DNA from: Pleurodeles waltl
Taxonomy: Eukaryota; Chordata; Amphibia; Caudata; Salamandridae
DNA: 64,000 bases
Reading direction: 5' to 3'
Assembly (NCBI RefSeq): GCF_031143425.1
Contig: NC_090451.1
Coordinates: 666,934,508 to 666,998,507, forward strand
Numbering within the stretch: position 1 is the stretch's first letter; every line of letters begins with the position of its first letter. The notes under the pieces were generated by a model, which was not told the origin of the DNA, searched no databases, and was given only the letters and a program-made list of their open reading frames with translations. The translations under genes and the position numbers were made by a program. Shown in pieces: positions 12,261 through 23,096 of this stretch.

Positions 12261-12290
12261 ACAAATGCCAAGGGAAGGGGCCCTCTAGTA

Positions 12291-13165
12291 ACTGCATAAG
12301 GTATGTGCTAACACTGCAGAAAGTGTCTATCACAGAATTGTGCAAACACTTCAGCCAGTAAAAGGTAATCACAGCCACTAGAAATTAGTGCATTCCGCAC
12401 CATTGTTTTTTTGTCCTCACTGTGGCACAAGGGAGTGAGATTAACCATAAACAAATCTTGTCTCGCCCCAGCCTGAATGGAACAGTGCATTCTAAACTAC
12501 GACGTAGAAACACTAGCAACCCCACTCATGTTTCAGCATTACTTGACCTCATTAGGGACTCAAACTTAATGAGACCCACATATACTGAAGCTACTCATGG
12601 TGGCTCACTTAGCAAAGCAAAAAACAATGGAATTAACCTCAAACAATGATAATTCCTCTGGGATACATTACAGTGCATACTTTTTTGCACACTGTACCAC
12701 TAACCAAAGGGTCCAAATAAATGAAAATCAGTCTTAACTTTCCTTGGAAGGTACAGTCCAGCCCCAACTGCTAGACCACATCTGGCATGGGAAGACAAGC
12801 AACCCAAGACACGTTCTTGGCACATTGGGCCTCATCAGTGAGGTGGATCTTGGGTTCCTTGGCACAGTGAGCTGGGAGCACACCTGTGGGCATTCCAGTC
12901 CCACTCTAGGGCAACTGACCGAGAAAAGCAAAAAGTGATGGGCGGAATGCTCAAGTGAATCACAGCCACTGCAAGTTACTTTCACCCACATTGCAATCCA
13001 TGGATTTCTGTTCCTGTGCCAATCCTACACACATAGATCAACCACATTCGAATCAGAATTGGCCCTGGTCTGTAAGGAGTGGCAAAGATGAACAGGGATA
13101 ACAGAAAACAGCTTTTCGGGCCCATTTGGAATAATGTATAAGCTGATCTGCTGGATGCCTTAGCA
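12291..13165 (+). repeat. Two diverged copies of an unclassified repeat
   Basis: A segment at about 12505-12600 (AGCAACCCCACTCATG, then CCTCATTAGGGACTC) aligns loosely with one at about 12795-12860 (AGCAACCCAAGACACG, then CCTCATCAGTGAGGTGG). The phrase AATCACAGCCACT also occurs twice, near 12368 and 12960. This suggests a tandem or nested pair of old repeats. Class unknown; no coding capacity. Confidence 0.35.
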
Positions 13166-13524
13166 CAGTCCTTAATTTGAGCGGGTGGTTTCCAGTGCTC
13201 AGCACTGACACTTAAATGTCAACATCAACACTTATGACAGTCTGCCACAGGGTGGCACTGTTTGTCTAATTTAGAGATGAGCACAAGAGTTGTTTATTAA
13301 TTCAATATACATTAAAAATGACTAATAGCTGCCGCCAAAGCCTTTCTTATAGCTTTGGGGGTCTGGAATCGTCAGATTTGTCACACTTGTACAACTGTGA
13401 TGGTTGGTAGTTGTGTTGTTACTGTAGTTGGCAGAGCTTCCAGAGGCAATGGGTGGTGCAAGCAGAAGTGGCCTCCTAACGAGGGTTGTGGCACTTATTT
13501 TTTTTTTTTACAAATTAAGCACTG
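13166..13524. mobile_element. hAT-like non-autonomous transposon, copy 1
   Basis: The element starts CAGTCCTTAATTTG and ends CAAATTAAGCACTG, giving about 14-bp terminal inverted repeats of the CAGTG type common in hAT transposons. The 8 bp outside are CCTTAGCA on the left (13158-13165) and AGTTAGCA on the right (13525-13532), a 6/8 match to an 8-bp target duplication, the hAT hallmark. At 359 bp it has no transposase. Its termini match the element at 16485-16823 although the interiors are hard to align. Confidence 0.75.
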
Positions 13525-13549
13525 AGTTAGCATCTCAAAGGACAGGCAC

Positions 13550-14010
13550 ACTTTATGACTCCTAGACTGATCACTATTGCTGGACTTCGGCTAAGGCGAA
13601 ATGCAAGTGAAGTAAACTGGCCACAAGAAGCCCCGCAGAGATCAACAGGACTGACAAGCGGGGGCAGGAGAACTGAACCGATGGCGCCTTTAGCTACACC
13701 GACGAATTTAGTTGGCACACCAGTCACAGCTGCCCTGAATATATGCAGATCACGGGTCTCTAAAGTCTACCTCATTACAGTTTATGAGTGTTAAATATCC
13801 ATGCTGTAATCGCTTTATGATCAGTCTGACGATGACAGTGAAGGAGCGCGCGCCAAGCACCTCTGTTTGCCCATTAGTGACACTGAGCTGCCTCCGAATG
13901 AGCCCCATTAGGCAGTCAATGCACGCCACTTCCCTCTGTCAATATAGCTGTAGAATTACCTCTTCCGGGCGGCATTTGCAGCCGTCGACTGACAAGACTT
14001 TCTTATAAAT
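13550..14010. other. Non-repetitive CpG-richer block, possible conserved non-coding element
   Basis: Balanced base composition, several CpGs (for example the GCGCGCG run near 13850) and homeobox-like AT motifs such as CTTTATGA. It lacks the low-complexity and decay patterns of the surrounding repeats. No continuous coding frame with recognisable motifs was found. The conserved-element idea is only an inference. Confidence 0.25.
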
Positions 14011-14311
14011 GAAAATCATTTTCAAGAAAACTAATCAAAAGAAAACTAATCGAGTTTATCTCATGCAACCAAAGGCATCTGTGTTACTAAAGCTGTACAT
14101 GGATGGCAAATGTCTGAATTAATGAGACAGCGCAAGAAACAGGGTTTTGCAATAACAATGTTGGTGTTGCTTTTTTCTTCAAAGCTTATTAGAGTGTTTT
14201 CCGTTTGGTTAACTTTAAGGTAATTCAGCCTGTATATTTGTTGCACTCCTCAGGATGCAATTGGTGTCTGTCTGAAAGATACAACGTCCATCTTAGCTTT
14301 AGAGAGCAAAC

Positions 14312-14857
14312 CAAACAATAATTTGCAATGCAATGGGTCTCACATTTATGCGATTTAAAGCTATTGGCGTTGTAAACTCCTAACCGGACTTTTCTTGCCA
14401 CATAGACTGAAAAGTAGAACAGTTTCACATAAGTGAGCCGACGGCCACCATGGGCGCAAAGCAGACACACAAAAGGAAACAGAAGTTTGCTTGCAGTGAA
14501 ACGTATCGGCAAAAGTGCAATTATCCATGTAACTGGCAAAAGTGCAAATATCCATGGAACAGGCTCGATGTCATGTAAAGCGCTCTACTACTGCCTACGA
14601 AATAAAGAGAAAAAATATTGCGGAAACCATAAGGCAAATATGGAGCCTTGTATGTTTTCAGTAGTTGGTCGGTGCGCTCGAGGCCGGCTAAACACCCGAA
14701 AAGCCATGAGGTATGCATGTCTTTCACTAATGAAATCAAGCTAGTTTTAAAAGGCAAGACCACGAACCAACCAAACTGATGGGCTTGACATGGGTGTGGT
14801 TAAAAGCCCACAGAGAGATTACACCAGGGACGGAGCGCTTTGCGCTCAACCCTAAAA
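14312..14857 (+). mobile_element. Family A SINE-like retroposon, copy 1
   Basis: The head reads ATTTGCAATGCAATGGGTCT, followed by AAAGCTATTGGCGTTGTAAA; the 3' end reads GCTCAACCCTAAAA. In between are the family landmarks GTAAACTCCTAACCGGACTT and CAGACACACAAAAGGAAAC. A tandem pair of 27-bp units (14508-14534 and 14535-14561, each starting GGCAAAAGTGCAA) follows, then GTATGTTTTCAGTAGTTGG. Six copies in this window share these landmarks. No coding capacity is evident. Confidence 0.85.
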
Positions 14858-16484
14858 CCTGAATTAATGGCTGAATCAGCACTTCTTAACCATTGCCCGT
14901 AGTGCATTTCTGCCAGTAGGTTTGAACTGTAATGGAGATTGCACCATTTATGGTGAGTCTGTTCTATTAAATACATACTCTAAGGGGCTTTGTTCATACT
15001 AATCTTCTTAGCGGACAAATGAGCATTACAATTAATTTTCTGTAGAATGATCCGTGTACTGCCATGAAGCACAAAACCATAAATAAGGAACAATGAAGGC
15101 AAATTATATTAAGAGGGTCTTGGTAAGTGCCTATAAATCACCCAGTGTATTAATATAGTAGGTCGGTGTTCTAGCATGAAGTCCTTTGGTGACGTCGATA
15201 GGAGCAGCTTGGCGAGGATGTACCACTGGGCGTAAACATGAATTCTTTTACTTATTGATTTGATGGGTGTTGGCATTACACAGGAAACAACAGAGTTCAC
15301 ATCTAATATGCCACTCGGTCTCCTCACAGGAGAAATCAAATGTAAAAAGCTACTCAGGTGGAAAAGGAGATGAGGAAAAATGATTTGAGTCTTTTCCATA
15401 GGCACTGATGATTGCCCATCAAAGCCTACAAAGCTCTAGTTACTTGACTGATTCTAACAGACACCTGTAATATTGCATGGTGTTGTCCACGGATAGAGTG
15501 AATGGGCTGGCACCCATTGCCATTGCACAATTAAACATTCTACATCTCTTGCTCTTTCAAAACAAATTGGATCTGGCTGTAGACAGAGTTCTGGCAGCCC
15601 AAAAATCTCCTTGCGGCCTTAGGAAAGGTCTCGGAAAGCAAAGTCTAACTCCTAGGGTACCAGGCTCGCAGCCCGAGAGATTGCAGGCAGGAATGAAGAA
15701 TGCTTCCCTTGTACTTTGGTACTCTTTGATGGCCAGATAGCTTTCTCCTGACTGGAAAGCACAATGTCTCTGACATGTTGAGCAAAGTTCAGAATTGTAA
15801 TTACCCTGAGCACTGGCGTCTAGTTCCAACACTATATGTTGCTTTCTCGCAGCCTATGAAAAGGAGGTCAAAGGCATAGAAGCAATAACACCATTGCACA
15901 AGTAAGGCGTAGATGATGGTCTTCTGCACGTTTTATACAACTGTGTTATGAAGGTTGCATGATAGCGGGAACGCCACGAACTAAACTGACTTCCTCGCCC
16001 TTCTGAAAACTATCATAGTGTCTAGTGAAACAAAACGGGTTTGTATAGTAGTAAATCATGCCCAAGCGATTTTAGAGGAGGTTGGAGTGGATTATGATAG
16101 GTTTTTGTGAATACAGCCCCCCACAGTAACCCATCTGCTCCTCCTTCGCCCCCAACTCTCCAAGCCTCATTACCACGTGGTATGCTCCGTGTGCAAAGTA
16201 GTGCCTAACACATCTCGTATGTCTCAAACAACCAGGTTTGGTCCTACATCGTTTTCTCTTTACCACATGCCGGCAAAGTGACTAATTTAGATAAACGCTT
16301 GCCTTTCTCATCTATCGTGACCTGCAGAGCATGAACTCGAATTCCATTAAGGACATCTCAGTCTTCAGTCCTTATGATGCCAGTAAAATGAGGGCTGTTA
16401 ACTATTTATAACGCTTAAAATTAGTACGAAAGCAGTATAATGTGCTACATTAACAATCATAATCACCAGCATGTCTTGATCAGT
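14858..16484. other. Non-coding stretch, nothing recognised
   Basis: No repeat family, RNA gene or coding motif could be supported. Confidence 0.5.
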
Positions 16485-16823
16485 CAGTGCTTCGTTTTGG
16501 TCGGTGGTTTCCGGTACTGGGCACCAGCACTTATTTTTGAGGGCCCGTTCTTATTTTTCTGCCTCAAGCATTTACTGTGAGCAAAAGACACATGGGAAAG
16601 ACTGGGGAAGAGGAAATCGAAAACGCGTCACAAAGGGAAAAAGCACAAAGCTGCAAGAGTGGGTTGAAGGGGCAAGAAGTGCCTATAAATGGATTGAAGA
16701 GGCCCGAGACGGCTTCAGGATTACGCTGCCTCAGTATTCTGTGCTCACACATTTAATTGCAGCAGCCCGTGTTTCAGAGGAGAGCTTTGGGCACCCACGT
16801 TTTTATTTACAAATTAAGCACTG
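16485..16823. mobile_element. hAT-like non-autonomous transposon, copy 2
   Basis: It begins CAGTGCTTCGTTTTGG and ends ACAAATTAAGCACTG, whose reverse complement is CAGTGCTTAATTTGT. The flanking 8-mers TGATCAGT (16477-16484) and TGATCACT (16824-16831) agree at 7 of 8 positions, a clear hAT-style target duplication. Its subterminal segment GGTGGTTTCCGGTACTGGGC matches the corresponding part of the element at 13166. It is 339 bp long; the open frame crossing it is incidental. Confidence 0.8.
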
Positions 16824-16831
16824 TGATCACT

Positions 16832-17392
16832 ACATTCTCAGAGTCCTCCACCAGAAATAGTCCTTGTGGTCCGGTTGATAAATTTATGGGGCAGGACTGA
16901 GGAGAAGTAGAGGTGTAACTTTGAGTGGTGCAGGCAGTGCAGTGGCACTGGGGAGTAGAATAGAGTGAAGTTTAAGCTGTCTACTAGTAAAAAAATTTAT
17001 TGGCAGATTACTGTGGGCTCAGGGCTCACACATTGGTAACCATTGTTTGACTTTATTGTCGCTCTCATTTGCTGGCATTTTATTCCTCAGATTATGTGGG
17101 TTTTACTTCCTCTTCCCAACTCTATGTTTCTTTCTCTAGCCTGTGTGCGTCTCTTCTCCCATGTACATGTTCGTTTCTCTAACCTGTGGTGCTTCCCCCT
17201 TCCATATTTCTTTCCCCGTACTGCTTACCTCACCACCGCGCTCTTCGATTTGCTTCTGCGAACGGCACCCTCCATGTAGCATCCTCCCGCCCATGACTCG
17301 AAAAATAAAAATGCTTTCTCACTACTTTTTTCTTTAATGATCCAAATTGGAGTAGTTAATAAAAAGAAAAACAGCACCTGCGCCCTGAAAAT
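16832..17392. other. Non-coding stretch, nothing recognised
   Basis: Pyrimidine-rich in its second half (17100-17280). No gene or repeat supported. Confidence 0.5.
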
Positions 17393-17425
17393 GAGACCTA
17401 TTGACTTTGTCAATGCTTGTTCTGA
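17393..17425 (-). mobile_element. Fragment of the shared SINE head (families B/C type)
   Basis: On the minus strand this reads AACAAGCATTGACAAAGTCA followed by ATAGGTCTCA, matching the first 30 bases of the heads at 23097, 30001, 50304 and 61532. Only the head remains, so it is either a truncated copy or a remnant. Confidence 0.55.
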
Positions 17426-17554
17426 ATGAGTTCTTTTATGACTTTTCCTCCCGGATTTGGGGAAGATTCCCTGCTAAAGACAGAGCCCAGTTGTAAGAAG
17501 GCACCGGCAAAGTGATAACCGAGAAAACTAATACAAGGGGCTCACTTTCTGCAA

Positions 17555-17990
17555 GACAATAGTGGACAGAGAAAAGGAGGAGTATGAAAAGAGGAGGGGA
17601 CCTGTTGGAAGTTGAAGGAGGAGAAGAAAGGTGAGGAAGGTGATGAGAGGGATAGAAGCGAGGAAGAAAAGATGGTGATGTGAAAGGAAAAAAGTTGATG
17701 TTAAGGTGAATGAGTTGAAGAGGACAGAGAAGGCAGAGAGATGAAATGCAGAAGGGAGGGGTGGTTATAAAAGAGATTATTAGGGAGAAGTGGGAAGAGA
17801 GGAAAGGAAGAAGAGATGACAGGGTAACAAAGAGCAAGGGGAGGATATGGGGAATTAAGTGACGACAGAGATAAAAAGGGATGAGAGAAAAGGAGGAAAC
17901 TAAACTTGAAATGAATGGAGAGGAGGAAGGGTGAGAGTAAAGAAGGAGATGAGAGGAGGAAACGAAGGAAAAAGGAAAAAATTGAAATAA
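17555..17990 (+). repeat. About 430-bp polypurine (GA-rich) tract
   Basis: Nearly all bases are A or G on the plus strand, with only scattered T and few C. The opposite strand therefore keeps a 133-codon Ser/Leu/Phe/Pro-rich frame open (17436-17837) that has no protein-like features. Long polypurine tracts can form triplex DNA and slow polymerases. Confidence 0.85.
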
Positions 17991-19430
17991 GTATAATGTG
18001 GAAGTCAGAGACCTGGAGGCAGAGACTATCAGAATGGCGGCTGTAGTGGCACCTGCATTGAGGGTTACAGGGTCACAGCACCCAAATTATGGCAATCTAT
18101 TGATACTTTTCCAGGGTGGGGGGATTTTTTTCTTTATTTGAATTAGGGTCCAATACACCAAAGCCACGTCAATGAGGTGAGCTGACAATTCTACAGAAGA
18201 CAGAAATTCTGCACTTCCTCTAAGAGTGGGCGTTGCCTTTTTCCACATTTTCTACAGAAAAGTTATAGATGTAGTATTCTAACTTCAAAAAATTCAGATG
18301 CTTCTTTATTTTTGCACAGATGATAAACATTCTGCACAGGAGGTTTCACAGGCTAGATTTCACGTGGTGCTGCACCGCCATGTTTCAGGAGCGGTAACAG
18401 ATTGACGAGAGCCGCTGGGCGGTGTCCTGGGCCGCCCCTCGTTTCAGTAAGACGTCAAGACGTTGACGTGCCTAGTAGGGTTTAAGCAGAGTGGATCAGG
18501 CCTGGGGCCTGTCAGGTAGCACACGTCTGCGGAGGTGTGAGGCGCTGACATGTTTGCCTGAAGGTTTAGAGACGTGACGGCTCCGCTGCCTGCTCGCAGC
18601 AGCAAAGGGACGCTAATTCCAGCTTTACTGTTTTCTTTCTTGTTAATAAGCTTAAGAGATTTTAAAGTAACAGCTTCAAAAGAGTGTCTGCAAGGCAGGC
18701 AGTCAGGGACCACAACCGCTGTCGACTTCCTGGGCCTACTCAATAAAGTTACCACTTCCTTGATAGACATTTCACTGTCTGCTGGGGCTGAGGACGGCCA
18801 TTTCCTGCACAGTCAGTTACCCATTCCAATACTTTTTGACTTTTGCTTGCTTAAAAAAAATCAGCCTGCAAGAATTATTTTATGGTGTACAGCAATATTC
18901 ATGTGTATAAATTCTCAGCGCCACAGGTAGTGGGAGTGCAACAGTGCTCAAATTCAATAGTTTTTCTTAATAGTCCATCAGCCGCTACAATGATGGCCGG
19001 GATCTCCAAATACAAAAGACTCCTAGTCTTGATCCCACTTCCTGTTTCTTTCTTTCACCATCCTACACTTCCTGGCTCTTTATTGCACTTTTGCAGGTTC
19101 CTTTTCATCCTTGATTTCTTTCTCTCTTTGTTACTGTTTTTCTACTGTTCTCTTCCTCCCTTTTCCTCCTATGGCTTGCTTTGAGACTGATAGTAAGAGT
19201 GAACACCCAAACCCTCCTACACAAAACTGGTGACACCTCCCACAACAACTCTAGGTTGATGCCTCGCCCCAGGCGTAGCCCCTCTCAGAGGGTTGTGGGA
19301 TTAGGGAAAAAGCAAGCACAGGACACTAGAGTAGGTATGTCAGACTTCTGAGAAAGGTTTTGTCCTTCTGTTCCTTCCTGTTCCTCCCATTTCAATATAT
19401 ATATATATATATGAGCAACATAAACACTAA
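17991..19430. other. Non-coding stretch with a CpG-richer part and a TA microsatellite
   Basis: The part at about 18360-18620 is richer in CpG than its surroundings (several ACGT and GACGT motifs) but has no recognised gene. A (TA) run of nine units lies at 19395-19412. Remaining sequence is pyrimidine-rich and unremarkable. Confidence 0.45.
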
Positions 19431-20350
19431 GGGGCATATTTATACTCCGTTTGCGCCGAATTAGCGTCGTTTTTTTCGACGCAAATTCGGCGCAAAACTA
19501 ACGCCATATTTATACTTTGGCGTTAGACGCGTCTAGCGCCAAAGTATGGGCAAATAGCGTCATTTTTTTGCGTGAACGCCTTCCTTGCGTTAATGAGATG
19601 CAAGGAAGGCGTTCCCGTCTAAAAAAATGACGGCGACGCAAACGCGTCGTATTTATACTCCCGGGCAAAAATCACGCCCGGGAGTGGTCGGGTCAAAAAA
19701 CCCCGCATTTGCGCCACTTTTTAACGCCTGGGTCAGGGTAGGCGTTAAGGGGCCTGTGGGCTCAAAATGAGCCCACAGGTGCCCTCCCCTGCCCCCAGGG
19801 ACCCCCCCTGCCACCCTTGCCCAGCCCAGGAGGACACCCAAGGATGGAGGGACCCATCCCAGGGACATTCAGGTAAGTTCAGGTAAGTATACATTTTTTT
19901 TTTTTTTTTTTGGGTGGCATAGGGGGGCCTTATTTGTGCCCCCCTACATGCCACTATGCCCAATGACCATGCCCAGGGGACATAAGTCCCCTGGGCATGG
20001 CCATTGGGCAAGGGGGCATGACTCCTGTCTTTACTAAGACAGGAGTCATGTAAATGGAGTCTGGGCGTCGTTAAAAATGGCGCAAATCGGGTGGAGGCGA
20101 TTTTTTGCGTCAACCTGACTTGCACCATTTTTAAGACGCCCTAGCGCCACTTTTCCCAACGCCGGCGCTGCCTGGTGTACGTGGTTTTTTTCCACGCACA
20201 CCAGGCAGCGCCGGTCTGCTTGCGCCGGCTAACGCCATTCAATAAATACGGCGCCCGCATTGCGCTTCAGAATGACGTTAGCCGGCGCAAAAATTTTTGA
20301 CGCTAAACTGCGTTAGCGCAGTTTAGCGTCAAAAAGTATAAATACGGGCC
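19431..20350. mobile_element. PIF/Harbinger-like non-autonomous transposon
   Basis: Ends are GGGGCATATTTATACT on the left and, reverse-complemented, GGCCCGTATTTATACT on the right: 13 of 16 bases agree. Exact TAA trinucleotides flank it at 19428-19430 and 20351-20353, the TWA target duplication of PIF/Harbinger elements. The 920-bp interior has no transposase. It is built from successive palindromes, including 19450-19496, 19514-19545 and one around 20160-20215 with arms containing CACCAGGCAGCGCCGG. A poly-T run near 19892-19910 interrupts it. High CpG content sets it apart from the flanks. Confidence 0.88.
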
Positions 20351-20353
20351 TAA

Positions 20354-21340
20354 ATGTGTAATGTAATAACCTCTCTTCCACATTGTAATTGCTTCTCTAA
20401 ACATAAAAGGCGATAATCACATTTATGTACTTTATATAGTTGTGGACACCGTTATGAATTCAGAATAATACAACACACACCGCCACCCAGTTCACACCGT
20501 TATTCTCAATTGAATGTGTATTCAAATGGCATAGTTTGCACTACATTAGCCCACACATCGTGGTTAAACATGAATTCTCATAATCTCGGTTACTTTATTA
20601 GGTCTGGGTGAGAAAAGTAAAACTCCCTCGCTGATCCTCCTCCAGCCTCCTGACAGCACCCTCCCTTACCTAGGTACGAATTTAGTATTTTTCAGTCTCA
20701 GTCTCAGTCTCTTAAAATAATTTAAAAGAATGGTAGTAAACACTATGTAATAAAAGAAAGCCACTGAGAGCTGATTTTCGAGATTAAACCATGAATTCCC
20801 CATCACTGTTGAGCCAGGCTTCCCTGAAGGGGAACTCCCACACCTAGCCTATCGGAAGGAGGCTGGTAGACTATCTTCCTAACACAGAATGAATGTGCAA
20901 GATTCTGCAAACTCTAACCACAGTCCTCCTTTCCCTCCAGTCTCCAAAGTCGGTCCGAACCATCACAGCACTGGTCCTTCTTGTCCCTCTGAGAGATCAC
21001 GATGGCTGTAATTAAGAGACCCATGCATTTATTTTCATCTTTTCGAAGTGGGCGAGACTATGAACTAAGTCAGTGGCTAGTAGGCTAATTATCTTGGTAC
21101 TACCTCCTGACCTAAATGTACACGAGAACAATTATAATGCAGTTTAGGATAGTTGGAACTTGGGGTAGTCGTGAGTTAAGCAGTTAATTATTCAACCCTT
21201 TTGCTTTTTAAATTTCTGCTTTTTAAACATTGTAGCAGAACCACTTATCGGCTGAGTTTTCAGACTGGATAAGGACCGCAGATTGCAGCTGCACATACAT
21301 CTCTGCAGTCAATATATTAACCTGTGGTATATTAACATAC
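20354..21340. other. Non-coding stretch, nothing recognised
   Basis: Contains a short CAGTCT triplication near 20695-20712. Nothing else could be supported. Confidence 0.5.
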
Positions 21341-21343
21341 TAA

Positions 21344-21513
21344 AGGCCTGATTTAGAACGTGGCATACGGGTTACTCCATCACAACAGTGAAGGATATCC
21401 TGTACGCCAACATCTAAATCCCATTCTATCCTCTGAGCTTTAGATTTCCGTGGATGGGATGTCGATCACTGTTGTGACAGAGTAACCCGTCTGCTGAGTT
21501 CTAAATCAGGCCC
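21344..21513. mobile_element. 170-bp palindromic MITE
   Basis: The left end AGGCCTGATTTAGAACG and the right end, read in reverse as GGGCCTGATTTAGAACT, are followed inward by a further matching block (ACGGGTTACTC then CACAACAGTGA). The inverted repeat thus covers over 50 bp per arm with modest divergence. The flanks are TAA (21341-21343) and TAC (21514-21516), close to a 3-bp Harbinger-type target duplication. It is almost entirely foldback with no coding sequence. Confidence 0.8.
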
Positions 21514-21516
21514 TAC

Positions 21517-23096
21517 CACTGTGAACAAAGACGTGCAGATTCTTTCTGCAATTAATTTAATCACAATTGGTATGTGACTTTGTAATAAGCACACAGGCAT
21601 TTCGTTTGTACCACATTTTCCAGATTTCCTAAATCAACAAGTCCACTAGCGAAGAGGTGGTGACTCCAGACCTGCTTACTCGCTGTTCTTTTGCCAGCAG
21701 TGTCAGCTACATGGTTCACCTCTGAGTCAAGTCCAGCAATTTCTTGACTGCCTGTAAAATCTCATTGCCATATTACCTTGAAAGAAATAATACCCATACT
21801 AATAAACATGAACACATTATGACATGGCTTTGAGTTCACCATTTTCTAACAAGCCATGTCAACTCATCCACCTTGGACCTAGAAACTCATGCTCCAAAGG
21901 CTTCTTTTGCGGCAGACTGCTCTTCTTTCCATGGAGCCCCCTCCCCCATCAGTATGGGTTTCAAACCCTTCATGTAAAACATTGACACTGCACTTACACC
22001 GAGCCATGTAGCACTATAAAGCTAGACCTCCTTGCAAATGAGATTTTCTGCTGGAAGCATCATGGCCTATGCAACCAAACCTTCCAGGGAATTGACTCTT
22101 CTAGGGGGGCAATACAAGGTGCCAAGAAACAATCTCCACAATAAATCAAGCATGCAACACAATAAAAGCTACAGACTTAGACCTTGCTGCAGAATGAATT
22201 TTGCAAGAAAAACACTGCAAGCAACATATCAAAACCTCCCTGCAGTTTGCTTTGTTTATCCAAAATCGTAGGAGCTAAAGAGCTGGAAATCAATTAAGAA
22301 CGGATGGACAACACACTTCGCACTCATCTTAAGCACATTAGGATTTTAGCCACTCCTCATGCTGCTTTGAACAAGTCATATCAGTATCAGGGACACAATG
22401 TCACACCATGGGTCGCAGAACGACCCCCGGCTAACTTCCCTGCCTCTCTGGCATCCCGTGTTATACAGCAGGATGCCCCTACACTTATCTGCAGCCTGAT
22501 GAATCCTACAAGGAGCTGCGGAGGGCCATTCTTTGGCTTGCTTGTCAGCTGGGCTGGAGGCATTCCTCTCCTAAGGAGCCATATTCTTGCTCTCTGTAGT
22601 TTCTTCTTCCCAGATTTCCAGAGCAAGGGTTTTACTTTACCAATCCATCATGGAGGCTCTATCTTGTATTCTTGCCAGCATTTCCCAATCCATCATGGCA
22701 GCCTCGCTTCTTCCTCTATATCACTTCCTGCTTGCACCTGTTTTACTTTTAAATGAAGGCTTTCGTTTTACTGAAAACACTTTGTAGTCTTGGCCAATAC
22801 CTTACATAGCATTGGTCCTTGTAGTAATCAAAGGTGATATCTTTAGTTTTCTACGTGTCATCTACAACTTCTTCACTCTCAACACCAACACAACTGTGCA
22901 ACCAGTGGTACGTTCTTTGGAGCCTGAGAGCTAGAAGGTGTGAGCGGATACTTGTAACTGCTAAAACGTTAAACAAATGATGTTCATCTGTGATGCCAGG
23001 CTCCTTTTTTGTGCTATAATCTATTCTTACGTACGGTTCCAGAATGGTAGACGATAGAAAAAGATGGAAAGGTAGAAAAAGTGAGACATCGTGGAT
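21517..23096. other. Non-coding stretch with a short imperfect duplication
   Basis: At about 22635-22730 the phrase CCAATCCATCATGG occurs twice about 50 bp apart, an imperfect tandem duplication. A 150-codon frame at 22304-22756 crosses it and lacks recognisable motifs. Confidence 0.45.

Larger units (their letters stand above)
9430..12290 (-). mobile_element. L2/CR1-group LINE, 5'-truncated, antisense
   Basis: A non-LTR retrotransposon of about 2.86 kb on the minus strand. Reading from 12290 downward come an apurinic-type endonuclease portion, a linker, a full reverse transcriptase, a C-terminal region and a short 3' end. The 3' end reads GCGCTTTACAAATGC followed by a TTGA-type tetranucleotide tail, typical of L2-like LINEs. 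The 5' end is lost at about 12290, inside the endonuclease. Only a handful of lesions break the frame, so this is the youngest-looking LINE in the window. It is markedly GC-rich and CpG-rich compared with its AT-rich flanks, again consistent with fairly recent insertion. L2 versus another CR1-group clade would need a tree. Confidence 0.9.

Noticed and set aside
14312..14400. tRNA-derived promoter in the SINE head
   Set aside because: A partial A-box-like TGGCAAAG (families B/C) and a TCGA core (family A) occur, but no family has convincing A and B boxes together.
17436..17837. 133-codon Ser/Leu/Phe/Pro-rich minus-strand frame
   Set aside because: Caused by the polypurine tract on the opposite strand.
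19745..20128. 127-codon minus-strand frame
   Set aside because: Lies inside the non-autonomous Harbinger-like element and crosses its poly-T run; no transposase motifs.
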